Notes under the pieces: model-generated
What the model saw: only the letters and a program-made list of their open reading frames with translations
What the model was told of the DNA's origin: nothing
The model's database searches: none
Part shown: in pieces, positions 53,703 to 63,730 of the stretch
Position numbering within the stretch: position 1 is the first letter of the stretch
Layout: each line of letters begins with the position of its first letter
Assembly (NCBI RefSeq): GCF_900142895.1
Contig: NZ_LT670847.1
Coordinates: forward strand, 1,922,001-1,986,000
Direction of reading: 5' to 3'
From: Vreelandella subglaciescola
GTDB taxonomy: Bacteria > Pseudomonadota > Gammaproteobacteria > Pseudomonadales > Halomonadaceae
Length of the DNA: 64,000 bases
Program-made: the position numbers and the translations under genes

Positions 53703-55649
53703 GTAAAGGTCGAGCCCCAGGTCAAAGTGCTCGCTGTGCCCCAGGCCCAGCCGGGCGTTGAGCGTGCCGTAGCCCGACGCGCGTGAGGTCAGTTCGCCGT
53801 CGGCGTTGCGCAGCTTGGCACCGCTTTCACCGCGCAGATACAGGTCGGCATCAGCCATCAGGGTGTCAGACACCGGCCTTGCGTGGCGCACCCCGGCACG
53901 CCCGCTAAAACGTGGTGTACCGCTATCGGTGGTCGTCACCTGGCCGTAGTCCAGCTCACGCTCGAGCACGCTGCCCTTGGCATAAAGCGTCGTCGTATCC
54001 AACGTCGGCAGGGCGTACTCCGCCAGCAGTTCAAGCCCGGTGGTATTGGCCCGGTCGACGTTGATGAAGTGCCGCGGCGCGGGCCCCGGGCCAGCGGCGG
54101 GCAGGTCTTCCTCGCCGATGTAGTCTTTGGCGCGGGTGTGAAACAGCGTCGCATCCAGGGTGACCGGCCCGCCGCGATAGCGTGCGCCCAGCTCCAGCGT
54201 GTTGGCGCGCTCCGGCGATAAATCGGGATTGCCGTAAACGGCGGTGCCGCTGGCGCTGGTGGTTAAAAACAGCTGCTCCAGAGTCGGGTAGGAATAGCCC
54301 TGCGCCAGATTAGCGCGCAGCGACCAGTCATCACTCGGCCGATGAACCAGGCCAAGCGAGCCCAGCAGCCGTTCGTCGCTGTTGTCGGTGAGAGGCTTGT
54401 CGCTGCTGGCGTCAAGGTTTGCCTCCACCAGATACCCGCGCGCGCCCAGGTAGAGCGTGGTGGCATCACTCAGCGTCAGCGCCTGCTGGGCGTAGGCGGA
54501 GAACGTCTCGATATGAGCCTCGTCCTGAATCGACTTGGTCTGATGCTGCCCTTGAGGCGGCGGAAACGGCAGAAACACCCGGGAGGTCTTGTCGGCCTCC
54601 AGGCTGTCATGCTCGTACTCCACGCCCACCAGCGTCTTGCCCGGCGCGATCAGATCAAGCGTGGCCCGGGTATTCATGCCGTAGGTGATCTGGCGGTCAT
54701 CGCTTTCGCTGCCGATGGCTCGGCCGGAGGCCATTTCGGCCTGGCTTTCAAAGCGCCGGTCCACGGTCTGGTAATACACACTGGCCTTGAGCTCGCCAAG
54801 CCATGGCGTCAGTTCCGTGCTTTCGTAAAACAGGCCGCTCTTGCGCAGATCGCGCTGGGGCAGGCTCACCGAGAAGTCGGTAAAGCCGGCCGGCGGCGGG
54901 CTGTAAACGTCGGCCTCAAGCCGATACTGGTCGGCCTTGAAAGCCAGATAGTGCTGCGCATTGAAGCGGTAGCCCAAGTGAGTCGAGAGCTGATCGTGAG
55001 CGTGGCCGGTATTGTCCAGCGTGCCGTCCGGCGTGCGGCGATCGCCCTCGTCGCCCACCCCGGCGGATACCCGCCAATCGACGTTTCCCCGTGCGCCCTG
55101 CAACGTGGCGCTGGTGCTGCCGCCCCGGGTGGCGCTGTGGCCGGTGGCCGTGACGCTGCCGGAGAACGGCGTATCGCCGCCGCGCCGGGTGATGATATTA
55201 ACCACCCCACCGATAGCGTTCGAGCCGCTGAGTACCGACGACGGCCCGCGCACCACTTCGATGCGCTCGATAGTAGAAGGGTCCAGCAGCAGCGGCGCGC
55301 CTTTGGGGGAATGATCGGTAAGGGCGTGGCCGTCGATTTGCACGGTCACCCGCCGAGAGGATTCACCGCGCAGGGTAATACGCGGCATGCCCGGCGAGCC
55401 GTTGTCTTGGATCGTCAGCCCGGGCACGTCGCGCAGCAGCTCGGCGACGCTTGCGGAAGAGGCCCGCCCCAGGGCAGCGGCATCAACCGTGGAGACCGAG
55501 GCCGGGTTATCAAATACCGAGACCTGCTGCCCGGTGCCCAGCACCACCAGCGTATCCAGCGCCTCTGACTCGGCGGCCTGAACGCCGCCGACGCCCACCA
55601 TCGATATGCCTGCCGCCAACAGCCAGCGCTTGTCCCTGTTATTGAGCAT
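53703..55649 (-). pseudogene. TonB-dependent outer-membrane receptor, 3' end cut off by IS element
   Basis: The remaining 649 codons encode a signal peptide, a plug domain (VSVFDNPASVSTVDAA...VAELLRDVPGLTIQDNGSPGMPRITLRGESSRRVTVQIDG split over 40-110, then IERIEVVRGPSSVLSGSNAIGGVVNI) and most of a 22-strand barrel. It takes up a siderophore, cobalamin-like or similar ligand using TonB; the ligand cannot be told. After LDLY the frame now runs 25 codons into the IS and stops at 53625. The last strands and the terminal Phe needed for BAM-dependent insertion are lost (see 52290-52376). AGGAGG precedes ATG 55649. Confidence 0.92.
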
Positions 55650-55749
55650 GTACCCTCCTGAACGCTCGCCGGCTATTGCACATCAACACCGGTATAACAG
55701 GCATGTAAAACGATTCTTCAGCGGGCCTCAAACACAAAAATGACGCGGG

Positions 55750-55881
55750 ATGATCTGTATCAATCGGGGTGAATATTTACCACTGCATGAACTCCTGTCT
55801 TGCCCCAATCACCGTTTTCTCGTCACCGCGCTGGTGTTGCTGGGAATGGCAATGATCATGCTCGGGCTAAGGGATTCTTAA
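55750..55881 (+). CDS. Possible 43-aa single-helix membrane protein
   Basis: In the 302-bp gap between the receptor and hipB, an ATG at 55750 opens 43 codons that end RFLVTALVLLGMAMIMLGLRDS, with one convincing transmembrane helix. No ribosome site is visible, so it may instead be the remnant of a longer gene or chance. Nothing else is seen in the gap apart from the receptor promoter side and the hip operator. Confidence 0.22.
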   Translation: MICINRGEYLPLHELLSCPNHRFLVTALVLLGMAMIMLGLRDS

Positions 55882-55885
55882 AGAC

Positions 55886-55934
55886 ATTATGGTATCCAAA
55901 ATAGCCTAAAATAGGCTATAATAGACACCATAAT
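55886..55934 (+). promoter_or_regulatory. Nested palindromic operator of hipBA
   Basis: An outer inverted repeat, attatggt (55886-55893) with accataat (55927-55934), encloses a perfect inner one, atagccta (55901-55908) with taggctat (55912-55919). The array ends 17 bp before the hipB ATG and overlaps a probable -10 (tataat at 55917-55922). This is the expected position for HipB autorepression. Confidence 0.75.
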
Positions 55935-55951
55935 AGCCAAAGGTGCACGAT

Positions 55952-56248
55952 ATGCCGCGTTTTCTCTTGCTTGATGATAGCGACGTGCAGCAGGCGTTTG
56001 CCGCCTATCTGCGCCGGCGGCGCGATGAAGAAGGCCTTTCCCGGGAAGCGCTGGCCAAGCGCAGCACCGTGCCTGCCTCTACGCTGAAGAAATTCGAGCT
56101 GACCGGGCAAATCTCGTTTCGCCAGCTACTGCTGCTCTGGCAGTGTCTGGACGACCTCAAGCGCCTGTATGAGCTGACCCAAACGCCGGAACACGACCGA
56201 TCCCGCCAGCCTGCCTCCATTGAGGAGGTGCTGAAAGATGGCTTTTAG
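55952..56248 (+). CDS. hipB: HipB-like antitoxin, XRE family
   Basis: A 98-residue helix-turn-helix protein (LSREALAKRSTVPASTLKKFELTGQISFRQ split across the HTH) that should bind the palindromic operator upstream and neutralise HipA. ATG 55952 has AAAGG about 8 nt upstream; a GTG at 55943 would add three residues. The stop lies 11 bp inside hipA, so the two are coupled. The C-terminal ~25 residues are likely the toxin-contact tail. Confidence 0.83.
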   Translation: MPRFLLLDDSDVQQAFAAYLRRRRDEEGLSREALAKRSTVPASTLKKFELTGQISFRQLLLLWQCLDDLKRLYELTQTPEHDRSRQPASIEEVLKDGF

Positions 56249-57530
56249 CCCCATACAAAAACTGGACGTTTACCGCACGCTCACCACCGGGACAAACGTT
56301 CCGGTAGGAACATTGGCACAAAATCGCCGTGGTGTATTCTTTCAGTACGACGCGGACTATCTTGCCCGGCTGGGCAGCCTTTCCCCTTTTACGTTGCATG
56401 CCACCACGGCACTGCAAAAAGCTCCCAAAGAACCCCACGATGGTCTACACGGCCTGTTTGCCGATAGCCTGCCGGACGGCTGGGGACGGCTGCTGCAAGA
56501 CCGCGTGTTTCGTCAGCACGGCATTATCCCATCACAGGTGACGCCAATGGATCGGCTGGCCTTTGTCGGCAAACGCGGCATGGGGGCGCTGAACTTTGCT
56601 CCGGTTTCCGACCTGCAGCCACCTGACACCGACGAGGTGGATATGGCGGTGCTGGGCCTTGAAGCCGAAGCTCTGTTTGATGGCCAGACCAACGACGTGC
56701 TCTCGGCGCTGGTCGCTGCCGGAAGCTCCGGCGGGGCTCGTCCTAAAGCACAGCTGTTCTTTACCGCCGATAATCCTGATTCATGCCGAACGTATCCGGC
56801 GTATGGCGATGATGCCTGGCTGGTCAAATTCACCTCGCAGAATCTGGCCCTTGGGCATGAAGAAGGCCTGTGCGAAGCAGTCTATTTAGCGCTGGCGAAA
56901 GCCGCAGGGCTTCAGCCGCCTGAATGGCAGCTGCTGGAGGCACCGAAAAGTAGTGGCGCGCGCGCCTGGCTTGCGGTCAAGCGATTTGACTGGTGTTGGC
57001 CAACTGACACGCACAGCGCCGGGCGTCTGCACATGCACAGCGCCTGCGGCCTGCTGGATGCCGATTATCGTGCGCCCAGTCTGGACTATCTGGATCTCAT
57101 CAAGGCCAGCCGGCAGCTATGCCGCTCTCCCGCCGCCGGGCAGCTGCAGTTTCGTCGCGCGATTTTCAATTTATTGGCCTGCAATCAGGATGATCACAGC
57201 AAGAACTGGGCATTTTTGCAGGATGATAGCGGCCAATGGCAACCGGCCCCGTTTTACGATGCCACCTTCAGTCCGCACCCTTTTAATGAACATGCCACGG
57301 CCTTTATGGGATATGGCAAAAAGCCGCCGCTGAAAGCAATGCAGAAACTGGCCGACGCTGCAGGGTTTGACGACTGGCCCCGGGCACAGCGCCATATTCA
57401 ACAGATGGCCGATGTGCTTACGGCGTTTACTGCCACGGCCCGGGATTACGGCGTCAGTGACAACACTATTTCGGAGATTCAGACCACGTTTGAACAGCGC
57501 CGCCGGGAAAACAGCGCGCTGCTGACGTAG
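56238..57530 (+). CDS. hipA: HipA-family serine/threonine kinase toxin
   Basis: A 430-residue HipA-type protein kinase toxin. The catalytic loop NQDDHSKNWAF matches N-x-D-x-H-x-K-N of E. coli HipA, and the metal-binding segment APFYDATFS follows. The N-terminal HipA_N region contains HDGLHGLFADSLPDGWGRLL, the family signature. E. coli HipA phosphorylates glutamyl-tRNA synthetase and induces dormancy; the target here is unknown. Residues SSGGARPKAQL (about 160) match the P-loop-like SGVQDK/AGGARPK segment of the HipA/CtkA group. The gene is intact and overlaps hipB. Confidence 0.9.
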   Translation: MAFSPIQKLDVYRTLTTGTNVPVGTLAQNRRGVFFQYDADYLARLGSLSPFTLHATTALQKAPKEPHDGLHGLFADSLPDGWGRLLQDRVFRQHGIIPSQVTPMDRLAFVGKRGMGALNFAPVSDLQPPDTDEVDMAVLGLEAEALFDGQTNDVLSALVAAGSSGGARPKAQLFFTADNPDSCRTYPAYGDDAWLVKFTSQNLALGHEEGLCEAVYLALAKAAGLQPPEWQLLEAPKSSGARAWLAVKRFDWCWPTDTHSAGRLHMHSACGLLDADYRAPSLDYLDLIKASRQLCRSPAAGQLQFRRAIFNLLACNQDDHSKNWAFLQDDSGQWQPAPFYDATFSPHPFNEHATAFMGYGKKPPLKAMQKLADAAGFDDWPRAQRHIQQMADVLTAFTATARDYGVSDNTISEIQTTFEQRRRENSALLT

Positions 57531-57545
57531 TCGGCCTTTTGGCAT

Positions 57546-58439
57546 TCACTCTATGTTCTGCACCTGCTCGCGCATCTGTTCGATCAGCACCTTGAGCTCG
57601 ACGGCGCTGCGGGTGGTGTCGGCGACGATGGATTTTGATGAGAGCGTATTGGCTTCGCGGTTGAGTTCCTGCATCAAAAAGTCCAGCCGGCGGCCCTTGG
57701 GGCCGGGTTGGCCAAGCTGGCGGCGGACTTCTTCGACGTGGGCATCGAGGCGGTCGAGCTCTTCGGCAACGTCGCTTTTTTGTGCCACCAGCACCAGCTC
57801 GGCTTCGAGCCGCTGGGGGTCAAGCTCGGTGCGGGCGGCGTCGAGGCGCTCCAGCAGCTGGGCACGCTGGCGCTGTTGAAGATCCGGCAGCAGCTGGCGA
57901 ACGGTGCTGACCTGCCGAGTAACGCCGTCGAGCCGAGTGGTGATCATCACGGCGAGCTTTTCGCCTTCGCGGGCGCGGGCGTCCAGCAGCTCGTCAATCG
58001 CCTGATCGAACAGCGCACGGGCAGCGGCGTTGATCGCCTCACCGTTGTGGCGGCGGCTTTCCTGCACGCCGGGCTGGTTCAAAAGCTCAAGGGCAGTGGG
58101 CGCGGCAGTGCCGGGCACTTCGCGCTGCACCACTTCTAAGGCGGTAGCAAGCTCGGCCAGGCGCCGAGTATTGACCGCCGGCGTGTGGCTGTCGTCAATG
58201 GCTTCAAGCCGCAGGGTGACGTCCACTTTACCTCGGGCAAGGCGCTGGCGCAGTGCTTCGCGCAGGTGCGGCTCCAGCGCGCGCAGGGCCTCGGGCAGGC
58301 GAAAGTTTGGCTCCAGATAGCGCTGGTTCACCGAGCGCAGCTCGACTTTCAACGTGCCGAATTCGGCGGCCTGCTTGGTGCAGGCAAAGGCGGTCATGCT
58401 GTGAACAGTGTTGTCACTGGCTTGGGTGGTATGGCGCAT
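57546..58439 (-). CDS. yicC: YicC/YloC-family endoribonuclease
   Basis: A 297-residue protein with the YicC N-terminal motif [29 protein letters not shown], and the C-terminal [47 protein letters not shown] (each within normal family pattern). YicC cleaves RNA and in E. coli acts on sRNA RyhB with PNPase. ATG 58439 has GGGAG upstream; the open frame extends to 58523. Next to rph, as in many gammaproteobacteria. Confidence 0.92.
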   Translation of the reverse strand: MRHTTQASDNTVHSMTAFACTKQAAEFGTLKVELRSVNQRYLEPNFRLPEALRALEPHLREALRQRLARGKVDVTLRLEAIDDSHTPAVNTRRLAELATALEVVQREVPGTAAPTALELLNQPGVQESRRHNGEAINAAARALFDQAIDELLDARAREGEKLAVMITTRLDGVTRQVSTVRQLLPDLQQRQRAQLLERLDAARTELDPQRLEAELVLVAQKSDVAEELDRLDAHVEEVRRQLGQPGPKGRRLDFLMQELNREANTLSSKSIVADTTRSAVELKVLIEQMREQVQNIE

Positions 58440-58558
58440 ATCGACTCCCTGATGGCAGTGTCTTAAACATAACGGTTGCCAGTTTATCCGATATCCCGCC
58501 GGGGTCGGGCAAGGCATGTACAATAGCCTGCCCGATTTTCATCACAAGGTGCCCTATC

Positions 58559-59308
58559 ATGAGCAAAACGCCGCAACCCGAGGTGATCCGCCCGAGCAAT
58601 CGCCAGCACGACGAACCGCGCGACGTGCGTCTGACGCGCAACTACACCCGCCACGCCGAAGGCTCGGTACTGGTGGAGTTTGGCGATACCAAGGTGCTGT
58701 GCAACGCCAGCGTAGAAGCCGGCGTGCCGCGCTGGCTGCGAGGCAAGCATCAGGGCTGGGTGACCGCCGAATACGGCATGCTGCCCCGCGCCACCCACAC
58801 CCGGGGTGGGCGCGAAGCCACTCGCGGCAAGCAGGGCGGGCGTACGCTTGAGATCCAGCGGCTGATTGGCCGCAGCCTGCGCGCGGCGGTGAACCTGAAG
58901 AAGCTCGGCGAGTTCACCATCACTGTGGACTGCGACGTGATTCAGGCCGACGGCGGAACGCGCACCGCGGCAATTACCGGCGGCTGCGTGGCGCTGGTGG
59001 ATGCGCTGCGCTACCTGCAGCGCGAGAAGAAGATCAAGAGCGACCCGCTCAAGCAGCTGGTCAACTCGATGTCCGTGGGTATTTACAAGGGCGTGCCAGT
59101 GGTCGACCTGGACTACCCCGAAGACAGCAGCGCCGATACCGACATGAACGTGGTGATGACCGAGGGCGGCGATCTGATCGAAGTGCAGGGCACCGCCGAG
59201 GCGGGCGCGTTCAACCGCACCGAGCTCAACGCCATGCTCGACTTGGCCGAACAGGCCGGCAGCACGCTGACCCGCTATCAGCGCGAAGCGCTGGAAATGC
59301 GCGACTGA
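58559..59308 (+). CDS. rph: Ribonuclease PH
   Basis: A 249-residue phosphorolytic 3'-5' exoribonuclease that trims tRNA 3' ends. Family features: [52 protein letters not shown] and the C-terminal [23 protein letters not shown] 58559 follows AAGGTG; the frame opens earlier at 58253, but that part overlaps yicC in antisense. Divergent from yicC across 119 bp. Confidence 0.95.
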   Translation: MSKTPQPEVIRPSNRQHDEPRDVRLTRNYTRHAEGSVLVEFGDTKVLCNASVEAGVPRWLRGKHQGWVTAEYGMLPRATHTRGGREATRGKQGGRTLEIQRLIGRSLRAAVNLKKLGEFTITVDCDVIQADGGTRTAAITGGCVALVDALRYLQREKKIKSDPLKQLVNSMSVGIYKGVPVVDLDYPEDSSADTDMNVVMTEGGDLIEVQGTAEAGAFNRTELNAMLDLAEQAGSTLTRYQREALEMRD

Positions 59309-59360
59309 TCAACAAGCCAAACGCCACGCGTTAAGTAAGAACCACAAGAAAACGATCCAT

Positions 59361-59400
59361 AAAAAAATCCACAGGCCCTTCATCGTGCTGGCCTGTGGAT
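59361..59400 (-). terminator. Intrinsic terminator of crc
   Basis: Read on the minus strand, an 11-bp perfect stem (atccacaggcc/ggcctgtggat, 59400-59367) with a 12-nt loop is followed by seven T residues (59367-59361). It lies 34 bp after the crc stop. On the plus strand it may also weakly stop rph transcription. Confidence 0.85.
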
Positions 59401-59434
59401 AACGTTCTTTATCGTTCGCGCTTAGCGTTCTTTC

Positions 59435-60202
59435 CTACAAATCGAGATCGTACTCGACGATCAACGGGGCGTACTCGGAGAAGGTGGCGTCGTAGTCGAT
59501 CCACGCATCCACCACGTGGCGGCGGAAGTTGGGGCCAACCATCTGGTAGTCGAGCCGCCAGCCTTCCTGACGCGTACGGGGCAAGTCCTGATCGAGCTTG
59601 GGCCACCAGGTGTATTCGTCGGCGCGGCGGTTTATTTCGCGGAAGGTGTCGATAAAACCGGTCGGGCCGAGCACGTTGTCCATCCACGCGCGCTCTTCGG
59701 GGCGAAAGCCCGGCGTCAGCTGATTGTCGGACCAGTTGGCCAGATCGAGCGTCTTGTGCGCCACGTGCCAGGTCCCGCAAATAATGTACTCGCGGCGCTT
59801 GCGCGACATCTTGCTCAGGTATTCCTGATACTGCTCCATGAAGTGCTGCTTGGCGCGCTGGTCACGGCCGTCGGGCATCAGGAAAGTGGCAATACTGAAG
59901 CGGTCGTAGTCGGCCTGCAGAAAACGCCCTTCCTGATCGCACTCGGGGAAACCCAGGCCGTACATGATCGCCTTGGGAATCTTGCGGCAGTAAAGCGCCA
60001 CGCCGGAAAAACCGTCTTCTTCGGCATCCAGAAAGTAGCCTTCGTAGCCTTCGGGATAAAGAATATGATCGCCCAGCTCGAAACTTTTTACCTGGGTATC
60101 CTGCACGCAGACCACGTCGGCGTCCTGCTGAGCCAGCCAGTCCAGGAAACCACGCTCGACGGCACCGCGAATACCGTTGACATTGATGCTGGCAATTTTC
60201 AT
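59435..60202 (-). CDS. crc: Catabolite repression control protein Crc (ExoIII-like fold)
   Basis: A 255-residue protein of the exonuclease III/EEP fold. It lies between rph and pyrE, the place of crc in Pseudomonas, and shares Crc-specific runs such as SKMSRKRREYIICG, VAHKTLDLANW and PGFRPEERAWMDNVL. ExoIII catalytic residues are replaced: QET is QDT, GDxN is GTWH, and the terminal SDH is YAP. This points to the non-nuclease Crc, which acts with Hfq to repress translation of catabolic mRNAs. Many databases may label it exodeoxyribonuclease III. Confidence 0.88.
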   Translation of the reverse strand: MKIASINVNGIRGAVERGFLDWLAQQDADVVCVQDTQVKSFELGDHILYPEGYEGYFLDAEEDGFSGVALYCRKIPKAIMYGLGFPECDQEGRFLQADYDRFSIATFLMPDGRDQRAKQHFMEQYQEYLSKMSRKRREYIICGTWHVAHKTLDLANWSDNQLTPGFRPEERAWMDNVLGPTGFIDTFREINRRADEYTWWPKLDQDLPRTRQEGWRLDYQMVGPNFRRHVVDAWIDYDATFSEYAPLIVEYDLDL

Positions 60203-60289
60203 AAATCGTCCCTTTTGCGTCGCTGCTGTATGATACCCGACGTTTCCACCTTTGAGTAAATCCCCCCAGCAAAAATAGCGAGGAGCGCC

Positions 60290-60952
60290 GTGGCTGCCCC
60301 CCTACAACCGTATCAACGCGATTTCATTACCTTTGCCATTGAACAGGGCGTGCTCAAGTTTGGCGAGTTCACGCTGAAATCCGGCCGCATCAGCCCGTAT
60401 TTCTTCAACGCCGGGCTGTTTCAGACCGGCGGTGCGCTGGCGCGCCTCGGGCGCTTTTACGCGCGTGCCATTGTGGATAGCGGCCTCTCCGCCGACGTGC
60501 TGTTCGGCCCGGCCTACAAGGGTATTCCGCTGGCCGCCGTGACCGCCGCGGCGCTGGCCGATCATCACGACCGCGATATGCCCTACGCTTTCAACCGCAA
60601 AGAGGCCAAGACCCACGGCGAAGGCGGCAGCATCGTCGGCGCGCCGCTGGCCGGCGGTATTTTCATCATCGATGACGTGATCACCGCAGGTACCGCGGTG
60701 CGCGAAGTCATGGACATCATCGAACAGCACAAGGCCCACGCCGCCGGGGTGATTATTGCGCTGGACCGCCAGGAACGCGGCCAGGGGGAAAAAAGCGCGA
60801 TTCAGGAAGTTCAGGACAGCTACGGTATGCCGGTGGTCAGCATCGTCACACTGGACCAGGTGCTGGCCTATCTGGAAGAGCACGCCGGCCCCGAGATGCA
60901 GCCCCACGCCGAGGCGATCCGCGCTTACCGCGCGCGCTACGGCGTCAATTAA
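60290..60952 (+). CDS. pyrE: Orotate phosphoribosyltransferase
   Basis: A 220-residue enzyme making orotidine monophosphate from orotate and PRPP in pyrimidine synthesis. It has [20 protein letters not shown] (substrate site), [15 protein letters not shown] and the PRPP loop [19 protein letters not shown]. The GTG start at 60290 has GAGGAG 8 nt upstream. Divergent from crc, and convergent with trmL, overlapping by 4 bp. Confidence 0.96.
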   Translation: MAAPLQPYQRDFITFAIEQGVLKFGEFTLKSGRISPYFFNAGLFQTGGALARLGRFYARAIVDSGLSADVLFGPAYKGIPLAAVTAAALADHHDRDMPYAFNRKEAKTHGEGGSIVGAPLAGGIFIIDDVITAGTAVREVMDIIEQHKAHAAGVIIALDRQERGQGEKSAIQEVQDSYGMPVVSIVTLDQVLAYLEEHAGPEMQPHAEAIRAYRARYGVN

Positions 60953-61413
60953 ACCGCGCCCGTAAAGCCGTTTTGGCGCCACGCCTCATAGCTGACCAGC
61001 GCCACGGCGTTGGACAGATTCAGGCTGCGGTTGTTGGGCTGCATGGGCACCAGCAGCTTTTGCGCCTCGGGCAGGCTTGCATGCGCCTCAGCCGAGAGGC
61101 CGCCGGTTTCCGAGCCAAACAGCAGGACATCGCCCGGGGCAAAGGCCGCATCGGTGTAAAAGCGCGTACCGTGGGTGGTCAGCGCCCACACGGTGCGCCC
61201 CTGCATGGCCGCCTGAAAGGCGCTAAAATTGGCGTGCCGCGTGACGTTGGCCGCGTCGCGGTAATCCAGCCCCGCGCGGCGCAGCTTGCGCTCTTCCAGA
61301 TCAAACCCCAGCGGCTCGATCAAATGCAGCCGGCAGCCGTTATTGGCCGCCAAGCGCATGATGTTGCCGGTATTGGGCGCCATGCGCGGTTCAAACAGCG
61401 CAATTTCGAACAT
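60949..61413 (-). CDS. trmL: tRNA (cytidine(34)-2'-O)-methyltransferase
   Basis: A 154-residue SPOUT methyltransferase that 2'-O-methylates the wobble base of tRNA-Leu. The start [20 protein letters not shown] matches the family N-terminus, so ATG 61413 is preferred over the frame opening at 61488. The SAM-binding knot region [14 protein letters not shown]...[20 protein letters not shown] is complete. Its stop overlaps that of pyrE. Confidence 0.93.
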   Translation of the reverse strand: MFEIALFEPRMAPNTGNIMRLAANNGCRLHLIEPLGFDLEERKLRRAGLDYRDAANVTRHANFSAFQAAMQGRTVWALTTHGTRFYTDAAFAPGDVLLFGSETGGLSAEAHASLPEAQKLLVPMQPNNRSLNLSNAVALVSYEAWRQNGFTGAV

Positions 61414-61550
61414 GCTCGTGGTCTCGTATTTGGGGCAGTTGGTCATTATCGCAGCCACGCACGCGCTAATACATAGCGTCCGGCCCACGTTAGAACGTCG
61501 TATGAGCCAGCATCGGCACTTTTCAGACGCAGCCCAAGAGGTATTTCCCC

Positions 61551-63635
61551 ATGAAGCCCAGCATTGCCCAGCGCATACGCGGTCTGAACCCCAGCCAGCA
61601 GGAAGCGGTGCACGCCATCGACGGCCCCTGCCTGGTACTGGCCGGCGCGGGGTCGGGCAAAACCAGCGTGATTACCACCAAGATTGCCTATCTGGTGAAA
61701 GAGTGCGGCATGAGTGCCCGACGCATCGCCGCCGTCACCTTTACCAACAAGGCCGCTCGCGAGATGAAAGAGCGCGTGGGCAGCATGCTGGTGGGCAAGG
61801 AAGGTCACGGCCTGACGGTGTCGACGTTTCATACCCTGGGGCTCAATATCATCCGCGGCGAGCTCAAGGCGCTGGGCTACAAGCCGGGCTTTTCGCTGTT
61901 TGACCCCGAAGACGCCAAGGCGCTGCTGCGCGACCTGATGAACAAGGATGCCCAGGTCGATGCCGAGGCGATCAACGCGGTGCAGGGGCAAATATCGCAG
62001 TGGAAGAACGACCTGGTGCTGCCGGGCGAAGCGCTGTCCCACGCCGCCGATGACGACGCCCACTTTGCCGCCCGGGTTTACGAAGCCTACGTGCGCCACC
62101 TGCGCGCCTACAACGCGGTGGATTTTGACGACCTGATTCTGCTGCCGGTGGTACTGCTGCGCGATAGCCCCGAGGTATTAGCGCGCTGGCAGCGCAAGAT
62201 TCACTACATGCTGGTAGACGAATACCAGGACACCAACGTCAGCCAGTACCTGCTGGTGAAGCTGTTGATGGCCGATCGCCAAACCTTCACCGTGGTTGGC
62301 GACGATGACCAGTCGATCTACGCCTGGCGCGGTGCACGGCCGGAAAACCTGATTACCCTGGGCGAAGATTTCCCGCGCCTGAAGGTCATCAAGCTGGAGC
62401 AGAACTACCGCTCCACCGGGACGATTTTGCGCGCCGCCAACGCGCTGATCGCGCATAACCCCCACGTGTATGAAAAAACGCTGTGGTCGCAGATGGGCGA
62501 CGGCGCGGCAATCCGCGTGGTGGTCAACCGCCACGAAGAGGCCGAGGCCGAGCGCGTGGCCAGCGAAATCCTCACCCGCCGGATCAAGGAATCCGCCGCC
62601 TGGCGGGACTTTGCCGTGCTTTACCGCGGCAACTTTCAGGCGCGGCTATTAGAGCTCAAGCTGCAGCACTACCAGATTCCCTACAAGATCTCCGGCGGCA
62701 CCTCGTTCTTCTCCCGGGGCGAAATCAAGGATGCCATGGCCTACTTGCGCCTGTTGATCAACCCCGCCGACGATAACGCCTTTTTGCGCATCGTTAACGT
62801 ACCGCGCCGCGAGATCGGCCCCTCGACGCTTGAGAAACTCGCCAACTACGCCACCGAACGGGGCACCGCGCTGTTCGCCGCCTGCCATGAGATGGGCCTT
62901 GAGCAGCACCTGCCCGAACGCGCCGTGGAGCGGCTGACGCGCTTTACCCAGTTTATTGACGGCGCGCGCCGGCGCATGGATAGCGGCGATGCGATTGCCG
63001 CCATCCGCCAGATGATGACCGAAATGGACTACGAAGCCTGGCTGTATCAGAACGCCAGCGCGCCCACCGTGGCCGAGCGGCGCATGGGCAACGTGTGGAT
63101 ATTGATTGACCAGCTGGAAAAATCGCTTAATCGCGACCCCGAAGACAATAGTCCTGAAGACAGCAACTCTGAAGACACGGATTCAACAGCCACCGAAACC
63201 GACAGCGTCGACGCGGCCATCTCAAGGCTGGTGCTGCGCGATATTCTCGAACAGCAGGCCGAAGAAGACGACTCCGACCGCGTGCAGCTTCTGACCATGC
63301 ACGCCTCCAAGGGGCTGGAGTTCCCCCACGTTTACCTGATGGGGCTGGAAGAGGATTTGCTGCCCCACCGCAACGCCGTGGAAAACGGCAGCGTAGAAGA
63401 AGAGCGCCGGCTGGCCTACGTGGGTATTACCCGCGCGCGCCGCACGCTGACGCTGACGCTTGCGCGCCAGCGCAAAACCTACGGCGAGCTGTCGGACTGC
63501 ACTCCGAGCCGCTTTTTGGACGAGCTGCCGGCGGAAGACCTGGACTGGGAAGGCCGTCCGGATAAAGAAGACCCCGAGAAAAAGCAGGCCCGCGGGCAAA
63601 GCGCGCTGGCCGATCTGCGTTCGTTAATCAACTAA
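61551..63635 (+). CDS. rep: ATP-dependent DNA helicase Rep
   Basis: A 694-residue superfamily 1A helicase that helps forks pass protein blocks. It shows [85 protein letters not shown] and [13 protein letters not shown]. It lacks the C-terminal tail of UvrD. An acidic low-complexity insert (about residues 524-555, rich in Glu, Asp, Ser, Thr) is unusual; E. coli Rep has 673 residues. A strong hairpin follows the stop. Confidence 0.93.
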   Translation: MKPSIAQRIRGLNPSQQEAVHAIDGPCLVLAGAGSGKTSVITTKIAYLVKECGMSARRIAAVTFTNKAAREMKERVGSMLVGKEGHGLTVSTFHTLGLNIIRGELKALGYKPGFSLFDPEDAKALLRDLMNKDAQVDAEAINAVQGQISQWKNDLVLPGEALSHAADDDAHFAARVYEAYVRHLRAYNAVDFDDLILLPVVLLRDSPEVLARWQRKIHYMLVDEYQDTNVSQYLLVKLLMADRQTFTVVGDDDQSIYAWRGARPENLITLGEDFPRLKVIKLEQNYRSTGTILRAANALIAHNPHVYEKTLWSQMGDGAAIRVVVNRHEEAEAERVASEILTRRIKESAAWRDFAVLYRGNFQARLLELKLQHYQIPYKISGGTSFFSRGEIKDAMAYLRLLINPADDNAFLRIVNVPRREIGPSTLEKLANYATERGTALFAACHEMGLEQHLPERAVERLTRFTQFIDGARRRMDSGDAIAAIRQMMTEMDYEAWLYQNASAPTVAERRMGNVWILIDQLEKSLNRDPEDNSPEDSNSEDTDSTATETDSVDAAISRLVLRDILEQQAEEDDSDRVQLLTMHASKGLEFPHVYLMGLEEDLLPHRNAVENGSVEEERRLAYVGITRARRTLTLTLARQRKTYGELSDCTPSRFLDELPAEDLDWEGRPDKEDPEKKQARGQSALADLRSLIN

Positions 63636-63649
63636 CGTTCAGGCACAAA

Positions 63650-63694
63650 AAACCCCGCAGGGCCGGCGGCTGAAAACCGGCTCCTGCGGGGTTT
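63650..63694. terminator. Bidirectional terminator between rep and cytochrome c5 gene
   Basis: A perfect 12-bp stem, aaaccccgcagg (63650-63661) with cctgcggggttt (63683-63694), has A-rich DNA (six A, 63647-63652) before it and TTT at its other end, so it can work for rep (+) and for the convergent cytochrome gene (-). Confidence 0.8.
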
Positions 63695-63730
63695 GGCGAA
63701 TGCGGCTAACGCACGCTTACTGGCTTCTAT

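Noticed and set aside
54342..55568. A 408-codon plus-strand open frame
   Set aside because: Antisense to the TonB receptor, whose signal, plug and barrel are clear; the frame has no recognisable domain.
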